Positions 19,357-29,867 of a stretch of DNA of 64,000 bases are shown in pieces (positions within the stretch are counted from its first letter, which is position 1; the number at the start of each line of letters is the position of its first letter). The stretch comes from Eleginops maclovinus. Lineage: Eukaryota > Chordata > Actinopteri > Perciformes > Eleginopidae. The DNA is taken from contig NC_086361.1 of the NCBI RefSeq assembly GCF_036324505.1, positions 2,420,916 to 2,484,915 of the forward strand, read 5' to 3'. The notes under the pieces are model-generated. The model was given only the letters and a program-made list of their open reading frames with translations. It was not told where the DNA came from and did no database searches. A program made the position numbers and the translations under genes.

Positions 19357-21890
19357 AGCTGCCAGACGCTGGCGCACTTTGGCTGCCGCTCTGTTACTGT
19401 TGTTGTGTATGTTTTGCTGTTTAACTTACTTTCATCTGTACTGCAAAGCTATCCTACTAGGCATTTGGATACACCACATTGAACCAAACATTTCAGCCTC
19501 ACCTGCTAGCTTGTCTCTCCGAGGTCCTGCTACCGGTCTATCATCAGATTGAACTGTCCTGCTACCGGTCTACCATCAGATTCAACTGTCCTGCTACCGG
19601 TCTACCATCAGATTCAACTGTCCTCGTCAGTAACATCACCAGCCACACCGAAGCCAACTGTTTTTCACACCGGGATCTGCTCTTCCCGGTATGGTCAGCT
19701 CTACCCACCACCGCAACAGGCGTCCTACCATTCCTGGAGGCTAAGGTAAGGCTAACCCAGCCTGTAGCCTGTCAGTCTACCTCTGCTACTCGCCGGACTG
19801 TCTCTGTGTTTCCGTGGGCATGCTATGGATTAACCCCTGGATACTCCTGCCGTGGACAACGCTTCTCCTTCACCAGACACTCGGCACTCTGTCACCTGCT
19901 GATACCAGCTCCGTGCTAACGCTACTCTACCTGACAATGCCGCCGCTGTACTTCGTGTCTGAACTCCACAACTTTAACCACCACCTGTCTCCAGATAACA
20001 TCGACACACTGCTGGAAACGGGATTACTCCGGGGAACCCAACCACACACACACACCCTTCCTTTCTCTCCGACTTCTGTGCTTTCCTGACTCAACTATGT
20101 GCTTTTTCACCATCCGTTCTCCTCCTGGGGGACTTCAACATCCACATTGATGATAATAACAGTAAAACTGCCACAGAATTCCTGGAATTGCTACAATGCT
20201 TCAATTTCACCCAGTACATCAACTTCCCCACCCACAGCCGTGGACACATCCTGGATCTTGTCTGCTCAACTGGGCTTACAATTCACCAACTCTCCAGCCT
20301 GAACCTCAACATCTCGGATCATCTGGCCATCACTATGGAAATGGACATACCAGTCCCTGCCCCCAAAGAAAAACGTCAAATACGCTTCAGAAACATAAAA
20401 TCTCTCTCCCCCGACGCTCTCTCTGCTGCCATCTCTACAATATTATCCGCCGCCCCCTCCATTGATGTCTGATAATCCTTCTGATCTTGTGCACTTCTAC
20501 AACAACACACTCTCCTCCTGTCTCGACCAGCTGGCTCCCATAAAAACCAAAACGGTCACATTCACTCACTCCGCACCCTGGTACACTCCTGAACTCCACA
20601 CAATGAAATCCCGAAAACGCCAACTTGAAAGACTCTACAAGAAAACCGGATTAACAGTACATCCTCCTTGACCCCACTGCAGCTTTCGACACTATCAACC
20701 ACACCACTGTTTTCTCCCAGCTCGAAACCTCCCTCAACAGCACTGGCACTGCACTCTCCTGGCTACAGTCTTACCTCACAAACCAACATCAATTCATCAA
20801 CATCAACAACTGCACCTACCCCCCTGCTCCCCTGCCCAAGGTGTCCCCCAGGGTTCGGTGCTTGGTCCTCTCCTCTTCATCCTCTACCTCCTTCCCCTCG
20901 GTAACATCATACGCCGCCACGGTCTCCACTTCCACTGCTATGCTGAGGATGTGCAACTTTACATCTCAACTAAATCCATCACCACTTCAACCATCTCAAA
21001 TCTCATGCCTCACTGACATAAAATCCTGGATGCAGAACAACTTCCTCAAACTGGGATAAATCTGACATGGTCATCATCGGTCCTACATCCCTTACCAAAA
21101 ACAATAACAACCTATCCCTCACCATCGACAATACAATGCTGACTGCCTCCCCTCATATCCGAAACCTTGGAGTCATCTCCGACAGCAACCTCTCCTTTGA
21201 GAACCACAACAAGCACATCACCAAAACTGCCTTCTTCCACCTCAAAAATATATCCCGTCCCCGCCCATCACTGTCCTTCTCTGCTGCCGAAACCCTGATC
21301 CATGCCTTCATCTCATCCAGACTAGACTACTGCAACAGCATCCTCCATGGTAAACCATCCAGACTCCTCAATAAACTCCAGTACATCCATAACTCAGCCG
21401 CCCGTCTCCTCACCCACACCTGCTCCCGTGACCACATCACCCCTGGCCTGCAGTACCTCCACTGGCTCCCCGTCCCACAACGCATCCACTTCAAGATCCT
21501 TCTCCTCATCCAGAATGCCCTCCATCACCAGGCCCCCTATACCTCACAGACCTGCTCCAGCACTACACTCCTTCCCGCAGCCTCCGCTTGTCAGACGCAA
21601 ATCTCCTCTCACTTCCTCCCAGGACCAAACTCCGGACCTGGGGGGTCAGAGCCTTTTCTGTCGCTGCCCCCTCCCTCTGGAACTTACTCCCTAAAAGCAT
21701 CCGTGACTGCCACGACCTCACCCTATTTAAATCCCAGATCAAAACTCACCTTTTCAAAACTGCTTTTAAACTGTAAATGAATGTTGTGTTTTAATTATGT
21801 TTTTATGAATTGTATCTCTGTAAAGTGTCTTTGAGGTTTTAGAAAAGCGCTATACAAATAAAATGTATTATTATTATTTATTATTATAAA
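19357..21890 (+). mobile_element. L2-like LINE, 5'-to-3' but internally deleted
   Basis: The plus-strand element begins with a G/C-rich 5' UTR (CCAGACGCTGGCGCACTTTGG at 19363). It contains three tandem ~32-bp units at 19525-19622 (CTGCTACCGGTCTACCATCAG). It then carries late endonuclease sequence and an RT domain. It ends with the typical AAAGCGCTATACAAATAAAATG followed by ATT repeats (21843-21890). Presence of both ends makes it a near-full-span copy with deletions in EN and between EN and RT. Confidence 0.85.
20128..21775 (+). pseudogene. L2-like LINE ORF2 remnants: EN C-half and RT
   Basis: EN remnants are LLGDFNIHIDDN (20125-20160; GDFN motif), THSRGHILDLVCSTG, and NLNISDHLAITME with the SDH motif intact. 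About 200 codons are then missing and RT resumes with [19 protein letters not shown], a shifted [14 protein letters not shown] block, and [13 protein letters not shown] near 20930-20960. In active relatives that block is YADD, so the catalytic Asp is replaced by Glu. The C-terminus has HWLPVPQRIHFKILLL and SLWNLLPKSIRD in different frames. At least three frameshifts are needed to read it. Confidence 0.8.
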
Positions 21891-22719
21891 AAACTACAAC
21901 AAAGAATAATCAAAAATAGTCAAATATTAAATAAATTCATAAAAAAAACATTTGAAAAAATGGAATTGAATAAAATAATAGTCAAAATATCAAAAGAAAA
22001 TATCAAACGCTTCTCCTACTGAGTTTTTATTTTGGGAAATATTCCATAGTGCCACTGTTATAAAGTGAAGTGCCTTTTTTTGAAAAGAATATGTTTTAGC
22101 ATAAATTCGGTGATTCTTTTCTTGTGTTGAATTATAAATGACTACCTTGTTGTACAGTTGTGTCCTACACATTAATGTTCTCACATTAAGATACACAAAT
22201 GGGTTTAGAAAAACATGCATGCTTAATTTTGGTAAGTATTGTCTATGACTAATAAAGGATTTCTGATTTACTACACAAGTGCTGCAGAAATCACTTCAGA
22301 CAAACATACACTACAGATGGATATTATAAAAATGTAAAAACACCAAAAGAAATAAGAGCAGATATGCAAAGGTTAGGGTGATGCCTCACTACCTCCGAGG
22401 GATGTAAAAAAAATTGGGAGAAAAAATGATATAGAAAAATCATTAAGTTAATTAAATGAATAATGAAAAATTCTAATTAAAAAAAGGAAAATAGATAAAA
22501 AATATCAATATTTTTTACATACACTAAGATATATAAAAAAAATACATTTTAATGACATTGAATTAAAAAGAAATCATAATTAAAATCGAATGCATTCATT
22601 TTAGAAACCAACAGCATTTATATCTTCAAGAACATGTATGGATGTAGTACAACAAGCAGGGGATGCGTTAGAAGATTTTTATTTAATAATTTAACTGCTT
22701 AAATTATTTCTCATAAATG
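21891..22719. other. AT-rich stretch, no gene seen
   Basis: The segment is dominated by A and T tracts. No ORF, exon or transposon terminus is supported until the inverted repeat at 22720. Confidence 0.4.
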
Positions 22720-24443
22720 GGTCATTCCAGAATTGGAGGACATTTTGACTTCAAAACTTGAAAAAAATTAATCCTTTATTTTCTTTTTTTTTTGTTATGT
22801 ATTTGATAAAAAGAGGTAGTAAAGCATCACACAATATGATTTGGCCAGTTCAGGCATCAATGGTACACTTTCCATTAGATATTTTATTTGTTCCTTTTCA
22901 ACAGCGCTCAATGAGGGCTAGAACCTCAAAATCAATAGCAATCAACTTAAAATAAACAGAACAAGGAATTCATGATCCTGGGAAACTTTAAAACATGTAG
23001 ATTATGCTAAATGATATATAAACATGTAATTTTTCTAAAAATAATAAATTGTACTACTATTGCGCAACCCTGTGTCTCATTTCCTATTGATTGAATGATA
23101 GGAACAAGTTGCAAATCAATGCTTATTTTAGCTTTATCATTTAGGAATTCATGCCTCCAACAGCAGAATGTCATGCTACTTTCAAGGCAAGGAGAAACTT
23201 AGTTATTTACATAAAGAAAGATAACTTTGAATTGAATTTGTCTTATTGTGATGATATGAGTAACAGGGTTGAGCGGGCGGGAGTGCCACAGTTGTTCTAG
23301 ACTGAGAGGATGCGATAAATATGAAAAATAAAAGAAAGGACTGAGCTTTGGTCTACCCATAGCAGTAGCACATGGCTTGATGATGTTATTTCCTCTGTGT
23401 CATGTAGGGACACACCTTCAGTTTAAAATGACTGTTATTTAAAATAGGTTTATGATTTACCCAACTGCTATGACAATTGCAAAAGACATGTACGTATTAA
23501 CACAAAAATAGCAAAAAATGTAAAAAGCCTATTTTAAATGTTAAATTAGACATGCAAGTTGATCACCAAGAAGTATATGGACAGAGCAAAATGCCATTTC
23601 AGAGGCTGTTTTAGAGCTATTTGATATTTTAAATAATATTTTGAAATCACTTTTTCTACAACTGATTTTACATTTTGTCTAGGGACAACATTTAACACAA
23701 GCAGGGCTGGACTGGGACCAAAAAATGGCCCTGGCATTTTTGGCCATGGCGGCCCACAATGATTATTTATACGATATGCTGAGGCACACGACATACCAGA
23801 GGATATATGTGCACATTGTGTTTCAAAAAGTACAAATAAAGCGCAGTAGCCTACATGGCAGAGCTGTTAAGAGTTTAACATGTTAAAAAAATGTATACGC
23901 TCTTTTACTTACAGAGACTTTCATCTTGGGAGAGATGGCTACAGTGCCACAATTCCCATCTTGAAGTGAAAGTGGTTGTCAAAGAAACACTGCTAGAAAT
24001 GTCTTTTCAGTATTTAATAATAATATAAAAGAAATATACTGTTTATACAAATAAGACAATTAGGCCTACAATAAGACCATGCATCCATGTAAAAAAAAAG
24101 CTCCTCAAAGTGGCACCATATGCTGAGACAAAAGGCTGCTTGACCTTGGTGCTAATGAAAGAAAAAGAACACATGTGAACTCCACATCAGGGAAAGGCAA
24201 ACCCAAACCTTCACTCCAAATATGCTAAATGTGAATAATGCCTGTGAGCCACACCAATGAAAGGCACATCCCTGGAACATCCCTGAGGGACAGGGCAGCT
24301 GGTTGAGAAAATGTTGAATGGCCCTCCAATAATCCTGAGAGAGGAGAGGAGAGAGCAAAGCAATAATCACATTACTTTCTGTCAAAACGTGTAATTAAAC
24401 CACTCATTTAACACAAATGTATTTATTTATCATAAATCTCACC

Positions 24444-26867
24444 TTAAAAAAGCACTTTCTTCATTAATTCGCTCTTCTCCGCAACTCTGTCAATCACTGT
24501 GTCAGTATCAAGGGACACAAGGACATCCTTCTCAATGGCCATCAACATAAAGGCTCCCAGATTGCTGGCAGACAGGCAACTCCTCAGTCTGTTTTTGATG
24601 TAGCGGAGGGTTGAAAATGACCGCTCACAGGACACCTGAGTTATTGACAGGGTCAGCAAAAACTTGTATGCCAACCCAAGTAGGGGGTATGCGTGAGTCA
24701 GCATATTAAATCTGAGAAGGATTTTGTAGCAGCACAGGGGGCACTCTTTGCAAGAGACACAGGTTTTGCTTATTATGTCCATCTCTTCTTGATCATCTGA
24801 TTCCTCTTCAACTGCTCTAGTTGTGTAGTCATCCAAGGGCGATTGTACCAGCCTGTCCCATTGCTGTGCCAAGTTTCTCAGTTCAATTTGTAGATTGGTA
24901 ACAGTTGCCCTGCTGTCATACACAACTAGGCACTTGCTGAGTTCTTCAAGTGCAGATTCAGGGAGCGCACTGCCACTGGTCTGGATAAGTGGGAAGTTTT
25001 TGGGATGTAGGAGGGATAAATCTGCATACAGGGTGCCATGGGTGAGGAATCTTTGGTGCATGGCCTCAACAGCTGTATCAAGAATCTGGTGGTGAACATT
25101 GACCTCATAGGCCTTTTCTGAATCACTCAGGCTTTCATCCTGGGCCATCTCTCCTGGTGAGACTTTCTTCCTCCTCACCCTTTTTTGAGGCAGTGCAGCC
25201 TCCACTTCCAAATCTAGTTCATCGTGCTCCTCTAGCTTTTCATTTGCCCAATGGACAAAACAGTCAGCTGCATCTTTGACTGCCGGGAAATCTCTTGCTA
25301 TCTTTTTCAGTGAATCTTGTGTTGTGGTGACCATCCTATGTGCTGAGAGGATGTCCATTCCTCTGGTCTGTAGGTATTTTGATAGTGGTGAGGTGAACTC
25401 AAATATCCGGAGGAATAACTGAGCTGTTAGGACAGTTTCATATCGGAGTAAGCCATCTCGGTATCCTCTGGCTTTGGTTTGTGCATTTGATGCAAGTGTA
25501 TCCAGCTTCATTATGGCAGAGAGTGTGGACACCACTTCAACAAAGAGGCCACCAGGTCTGCCATAGTTTCCGAAAACTTTCCTCAGGGCATGATGTTTAG
25601 CCCACCATCTCGTCTCTCCAATTGTTGAAATGCGTTTGTGCCTCTTGTCCTGGCTCTCGGTCTCCCACACACTCACCCTTGTATATGATTCCTTGATAAA
25701 TACAGCAATGTTGTTCAGCAGGTCAAATAGTGATCCACTTTCAATAACACTATGGGTGGTATCGGACAACACGAGGTTCAGGACATGTGCATAGCACCAC
25801 ACATGCTGATGGGTGGGGTATTTGGATGCCATTAATGCAGAGAAACCTCTGTATCGCCCCTGCATATTAGAGGCTCCATCTGTGGAGTTGCCGATGCACA
25901 GGCCTATGTCTAATTTCAGACGTTCAAGGACTTCAGTTAACAGAGTCACAAATGACTGTCCTGTAGTTGTGCTGCATTGTACGACTGCAACCAGCTTTTC
26001 ATGGACTGCATCCGTGACAAACCTCAAAATCACAGAACACTGCTCTTTCCCTGTAATATCTTGAGTTGTGTCTAGCTGCACAGAAAACATCCCTGCTTTC
26101 TTAATGTCTGCAGAGATTCTCTCTTGAATTAAATGTTTGATAGCATCGATTACTGCATTCACAGTTGTTTTGGACAGGAGGGTGATCAGAGAGCCTCTGC
26201 CTTGTGTGCCCGAAGCATGGATCTGCTTGCTTCTTTCAATTACACTGCTGAGGTGCTCTTTTAAGCAAACATCATATTTCCCCAACAATATAATTAGTTC
26301 TAGGAAATTGCCATGGTCGAGACTGTCGATGTCCAAGGTGTATGTAGCTTCATTGTGCTCCTGTCTGTAGCTTAAGCCTCTCTTCCCTATCACTTTCACA
26401 ACCTCCACTACACGTTCCAACACCTGCCGTCTCTTCTTAACCTGCTCACGGTGTCCTGTCAACTGTCTTCCCTCAAGGAGGTGACCAATGCTTGCTCTGG
26501 AGCAGTTTAAAAAGTATGCCTCAGTACATTTTCCGTGTGTCATGCCTCTCTCATGTTCCTCTATTCTTTGGTGCACATGCCTCCAGTCTGTCATTCCTCT
26601 AATGAAAGTACTTGGATCATTGGGTTTGCTAAAAGCAAGGCAAAGAAAACAAAATAAAGCATGACGTTGACCACAATAAGTCAGCCATTTCCATGCCATG
26701 TCGTCCGTTCTAGTGAAGAGCCTCTGGACGACAGGATTTGTGGCATCCTGTTGTGGGTGAAACTTAAAGAATTCCTGCCTCTTTGTGGAATGAGGGCGGC
26801 TAAAATAGTCTACATCTGCCTGATCTCCCTGTGACTCCTCCACTCCTATTTCAACAGTCTGGCTTGA
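24444..26867 (-). CDS. hAT transposase (ZMYM1/TTF-DUF4371 type), exon 2
   Basis: This exon, about 807 codons and entirely open, should carry the whole catalytic apparatus that cuts and joins the transposon. It starts at the acceptor TCTCTGTGTTTAG (ending 26868). Counting from the GTG codon at 26843, the TTF-type finger with FCFLC lies at about residues 50-110. The first catalytic Asp is D258 in FSVQLDTTQD, the second D322 in NSTDGASNMQG, and the Cys/His block is VWCYAH at 348-353. An acidic and basic linker spans about 535-700. The C-terminal dimerisation block is SCERSFSTLRYIKNRLRS (738-755), with the conserved Glu at 740. The stop is at 24444-24446. All hallmark residues are present. I judge it intact; activity is inferred, not shown. 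Confidence 0.9.
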   Translation of the reverse strand, partial: SSQTVEIGVEESQGDQADVDYFSRPHSTKRQEFFKFHPQQDATNPVVQRLFTRTDDMAWKWLTYCGQRHALFCFLCLAFSKPNDPSTFIRGMTDWRHVHQRIEEHERGMTHGKCTEAYFLNCSRASIGHLLEGRQLTGHREQVKKRRQVLERVVEVVKVIGKRGLSYRQEHNEATYTLDIDSLDHGNFLELIILLGKYDVCLKEHLSSVIERSKQIHASGTQGRGSLITLLSKTTVNAVIDAIKHLIQERISADIKKAGMFSVQLDTTQDITGKEQCSVILRFVTDAVHEKLVAVVQCSTTTGQSFVTLLTEVLERLKLDIGLCIGNSTDGASNMQGRYRGFSALMASKYPTHQHVWCYAHVLNLVLSDTTHSVIESGSLFDLLNNIAVFIKESYTRVSVWETESQDKRHKRISTIGETRWWAKHHALRKVFGNYGRPGGLFVEVVSTLSAIMKLDTLASNAQTKARGYRDGLLRYETVLTAQLFLRIFEFTSPLSKYLQTRGMDILSAHRMVTTTQDSLKKIARDFPAVKDAADCFVHWANEKLEEHDELDLEVEAALPQKRVRRKKVSPGEMAQDESLSDSEKAYEVNVHHQILDTAVEAMHQRFLTHGTLYADLSLLHPKNFPLIQTSGSALPESALEELSKCLVVYDSRATVTNLQIELRNLAQQWDRLVQSPLDDYTTRAVEEESDDQEEMDIISKTCVSCKECPLCCYKILLRFNMLTHAYPLLGLAYKFLLTLSITQVSCERSFSTLRYIKNRLRSCLSASNLGAFMLMAIEKDVLVSLDTDTVIDRVAEKSELMKKVLF

Positions 26868-27080
26868 CTAAACACAGAGAAAGAGAGAGAGGCAGGAATG
26901 TTAATTTCACTGGTGTTATTTCTCTGGTTACCAATGATTTATCATCCATTTCAGGAAAGCAATGTTTCACTAATATTACATGATAATAACTGTAAGCTAT
27001 AACACCTGCAAACTATAACTTACAAAAATAACACTCTAAGTTGGACACCGAGTCTATAGCATTATTTGAAAACAAAGGCT

Positions 27081-27083
<3 letters not shown>

Positions 27084-27162
<79 letters not shown>
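27084..27162. repeat. (CA)n microsatellite in hAT intron
   Basis: About 39 uninterrupted CA dinucleotides lie in the intron between the two transposase exons. Confidence 0.98.
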
Positions 27163-27165
<3 letters not shown>

Positions 27166-27439
27166 GGTGACCACCTCCAAACCAGCAACGATTGTGCACA
27201 AAACTCTATAGGCTACTATTATTATGCATGTTTTAAGTCTGACTTAATAAAATGAGTCCTGTAATTATTTCCTATGTTGAGCATTTACATGCGTTTAGCC
27301 TACAATCTCCCCAGATACTATTAGGTGAAGATACACACACATCCCAAAATATATAGCAGGTGGTCACCCAGCCCTCACACACACACACACAACAGCCCTC
27401 CCTGCATGAACCGTCCCTCTTCATTCTGCTAACATTTAC

Positions 27440-27814
27440 CGTAGCTATTCTGACCTCTTCCTCAATTTGTCCCTGCTGGGCAACGTCTCTCTCCTCCTCC
27501 TCCTCCTCCTCCTCCTCCTCCTCCTCCTCCTCCTCCTCCTCCGTAACGTCTCTCTCCACCTCCTCCGAATCCACCTGTACTTCGCCTTCCTCTGTGTTAC
27601 TAAATTGCACATCAAAGCTGTGTTCCACTCGTTCAGCCTGTGCACTCGATGTCGACGGCCCTGCATCCGCTGTAACAGTCGACCTTGGGGTGAACATTTC
27701 TGTGATTTTGACACATTTTCCTGCGTCCACTTGTAGGATTTTTAGCCTTTTGTCTCGCAGCTTCTGTGCGCCCCCCTTGCGCTTTTGTGGTGGTTTATTA
27801 GGCCTACTATCCAT
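27440..27814 (-). CDS. hAT transposase, exon 1 (basic N-terminus with poly-Glu)
   Basis: The exon starts at ATG 27814-27812 (MDSRPNKPPQKRKGGAQKLR) and ends in ACG before the donor GTAAAT at 27439. This joins in phase to exon 2, giving a product of about 930 residues. The basic KRKGG..KLRDKRLK segment is a likely nuclear signal. A run of about 17 Glu is encoded by the (CTC)n repeat at 27490-27542. The third copy of this family, at 36296-36580, has a related first exon (KRKQKLKDDAAKCAKITDLF), which supports the exon model. Poly-Glu length probably varies between alleles. Confidence 0.8.
27490..27542. repeat. (CTC)n trinucleotide run encoding poly-Glu
   Basis: About 17 CTC units on the plus strand read as GAG codons in the minus-strand transposase exon 1. 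Antisense translation gives long serine runs that are not genes. Confidence 0.95.
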
Positions 27815-28309
27815 TTTCACAATTTCACAGACTGAAACTCACTTCTCTCTGCTGTCAGACAGCGGGAGGGCTGAGAGATGTCATTGGCCAACCCCAATGT
27901 CCGTCAAGAAAATCAACCAATGGGCCGTTTCGTGTCTCAAATACCGTCGCGGTGGATTTTTTTCCCCTTCATTATTAAATTATGACAGCCCTGGCCCAAA
28001 AATGTTCGTCGGCCCACCGGGCATTGCCCGGTACGCCCGATGGCCAGTCCATGCCTGAACACAAGTGCATGTTTTAGCCTTTTGGGCATGGATTATTTAT
28101 CTTTTTACAGGTGGGACAGGAAATGTCCTCCAATTCTGGAATGACCTGCTTCACATAATGACATATGCAGCGGCTGTAGCCTGATATACATTTCATGCTT
28201 TAGTAGCTGTAGGTGTGTGTGTCGTAGGTGCGTGTTATACAGTGTGTATATGCGTGAGTGTGCGTAAAAGCGGCGGACAGACAGGACAGGTCTCGGTTGG
28301 TCTGGTCAC

Positions 28310-29427
28310 CAGGCTTGGAATTGCGTCATTTTAGGGGCAAAGCCATTTGGCCTTTTGTGTCACGATTTTTTTAGGGCACAAAGGCCACATGCCAGGGCAC
28401 AAAGGCCATTTAGGGAAAAATTAAGATTTGGAGCTTACAAATAAACAACTTCACTTTCTGATAATAAAAACACATGAATGAGATGGAAAACAAATCACTT
28501 TTCTACTACACTGCACATTGAAGAGAGTAGTTTTTCATTCAATGTGTGCGGCAAAAAATAAATCACAAGTGGAGCAAAGCGCTCGCAGCCCCACTGAAAC
28601 ATCATCTCATAAGTCAGAGCTGATGACCGTAGGTGTGTGTGCGAAAAGTGTAGTTATGCAGAGGAGACGAGAGGGCTTGGACTACATCACCAGCGGTAAA
28701 TAATACAAACAGAACATGAAAGAAGTTGACCATCTACTGGAGCTTTGGGGAGCGGAAGTATAGTTTATGTATCGATGGATCGATTGCTATTGTAACCACG
28801 GTGACGAGTGTCTGTGTTTTCCTACAGTCTGATGTGTTCATGCTGAGGCATCACGGTTGTTGTTATTATGTTTGACTTTGTGATAGCGCTCTTTACTCCA
28901 TGTACTATGGAACAGAAAGCCATTATATATCTAAGTTGTTCGTGCCCCACCAGTTTTGTACATATAAAAACGCCACTGGGTGAGGAGAAGGGAGGTTCCT
29001 AGAGAGAGAGAGAGAGAGACGGGGGAATGCTATGGGAGAGCTAACGGTATATATGTGTGTGAGTGATAATTAACATACTTCTTTGTTGTTTTGCCGTGGT
29101 TCCGGACGACAGTAACCTGTCTCAGAAGTGAATAAACCCACGGACAAAAAGAGACACGAGGCCTCCTTGTACTCTTACAGCGAGACGCTGCAGTGATGAT
29201 TGAACGATGCGATGATGACATGTGAGGTGCGCGCAACCAATCCAAGCTACAGGCACTAATGCAGTTCAGAGCCCAGATCACCGCTCTGACACTTTTAAAG
29301 CAACTTCGAGATTTTAGCAGTATCAGGGCACAACATGGTGGCCGTAAGGATATACAATTATTTTCGGGGCATCGCGGCCAGACCGAGGGGCAATGAAGGT
29401 CGTGGCCGTCGTGAAATGCCCACCCTG
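28310..29427. mobile_element. Non-autonomous hAT, 1118 bp, perfect 8-bp TSD
   Basis: The element begins CAGGCTTGGAATTGCG and its other end, read inward, is CAGGGTGGGCATTTCACG. Identical CTGGTCAC flanks lie at 28302-28309 and 29428-29435. It contains the GGGCAAAGCC and AGGGCACAAAGGCC motifs at 28335-28415 and has no transposase frame. A GA dinucleotide run lies at 28999-29017. A second hAT-like terminus (complement of CAGTGGCGTTTTTATATG) near 28960-28977 hints at a further partial insertion within it. The right half (29080-29250) has a polyadenylation-like AATAAA but no gene. Confidence 0.8.
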
Positions 29428-29435
29428 CTGGTCAC

Positions 29436-29867
29436 CCCTGCTTACTTTAACCATTGTAAATAAAACCTTTTTGTCCAGTAATTTCATTTCCCTGTTGTAG
29501 TGACCGGAGAGAGGAGAGGGAAATATATCCAGTCTCTGATAGTGGAACGTTATTATGAGATTGTTCTGATACTTGTTTGATCCTGAAATCGTATACAAAC
29601 ATATATATTATTTAGCATGTCTACTGGATATTCCATAGTTAAATCAGTTAATTTCAAGTTGTGAAAAATATTTCCCTCAAATCATCCCAGAGCCTGTCTG
29701 CATCTGTAGGCTGTTGTCTCATTACACCATGACACCATGAATAAAGTAAATATATAAATGTTCACAGTTATCATCAGACAGAGAGCTGCTGTGCCTCCTG
29801 TCATCAGTAAGGACATCAGAATGAGGCTCAGATGAGAGGATTTCTCATTTCTCTAAACGCCTGTTGC
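29436..29867. other. Unassigned stretch between two hATs
   Basis: AT-rich sequence without ORF, repeat end or exon signal that I can support. Confidence 0.4.

Larger units (their letters stand above)
23702..28057 (-). mobile_element. Structurally complete hAT transposon with perfect 8-bp TSD
   Basis: The ends are CAGGGCTGGACTGGGACC (23702) and the complement of CAGGCATGGACTGGCC (28057). They are flanked by identical AACACAAG at 23694-23701 and 28058-28065, the 8-bp duplication expected of hAT. The 4356-bp element encodes a two-exon transposase on the minus strand with no stop or frameshift visible. Perfect flanks and open exons argue for recent insertion. Decayed relatives are at 29868-32592 and 35020-36822. 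Confidence 0.95.
22720..28146. mobile_element. Element with 26-bp perfect TIRs, split by a hAT
   Basis: GGTCATTCCAGAATTGGAGG... at 22720-22745 is the exact reverse complement of 28121-28146 over 26 bases. Removing the hAT and one copy of its target duplication leaves about 1.06 kb. That is a non-autonomous, AT-rich element with no ORF in 22746-23693 or 28066-28120. I see no clear target duplication beyond the TIRs and cannot assign a superfamily. The 1-kb arm 22746-23693 is otherwise featureless. Confidence 0.65.

Noticed and set aside
27360..28058. Long plus-strand ORF rich in serine across the CTC repeat
   Set aside because: It is the antisense of hAT transposase exon 1 and of a microsatellite; no known domain and no codon structure.
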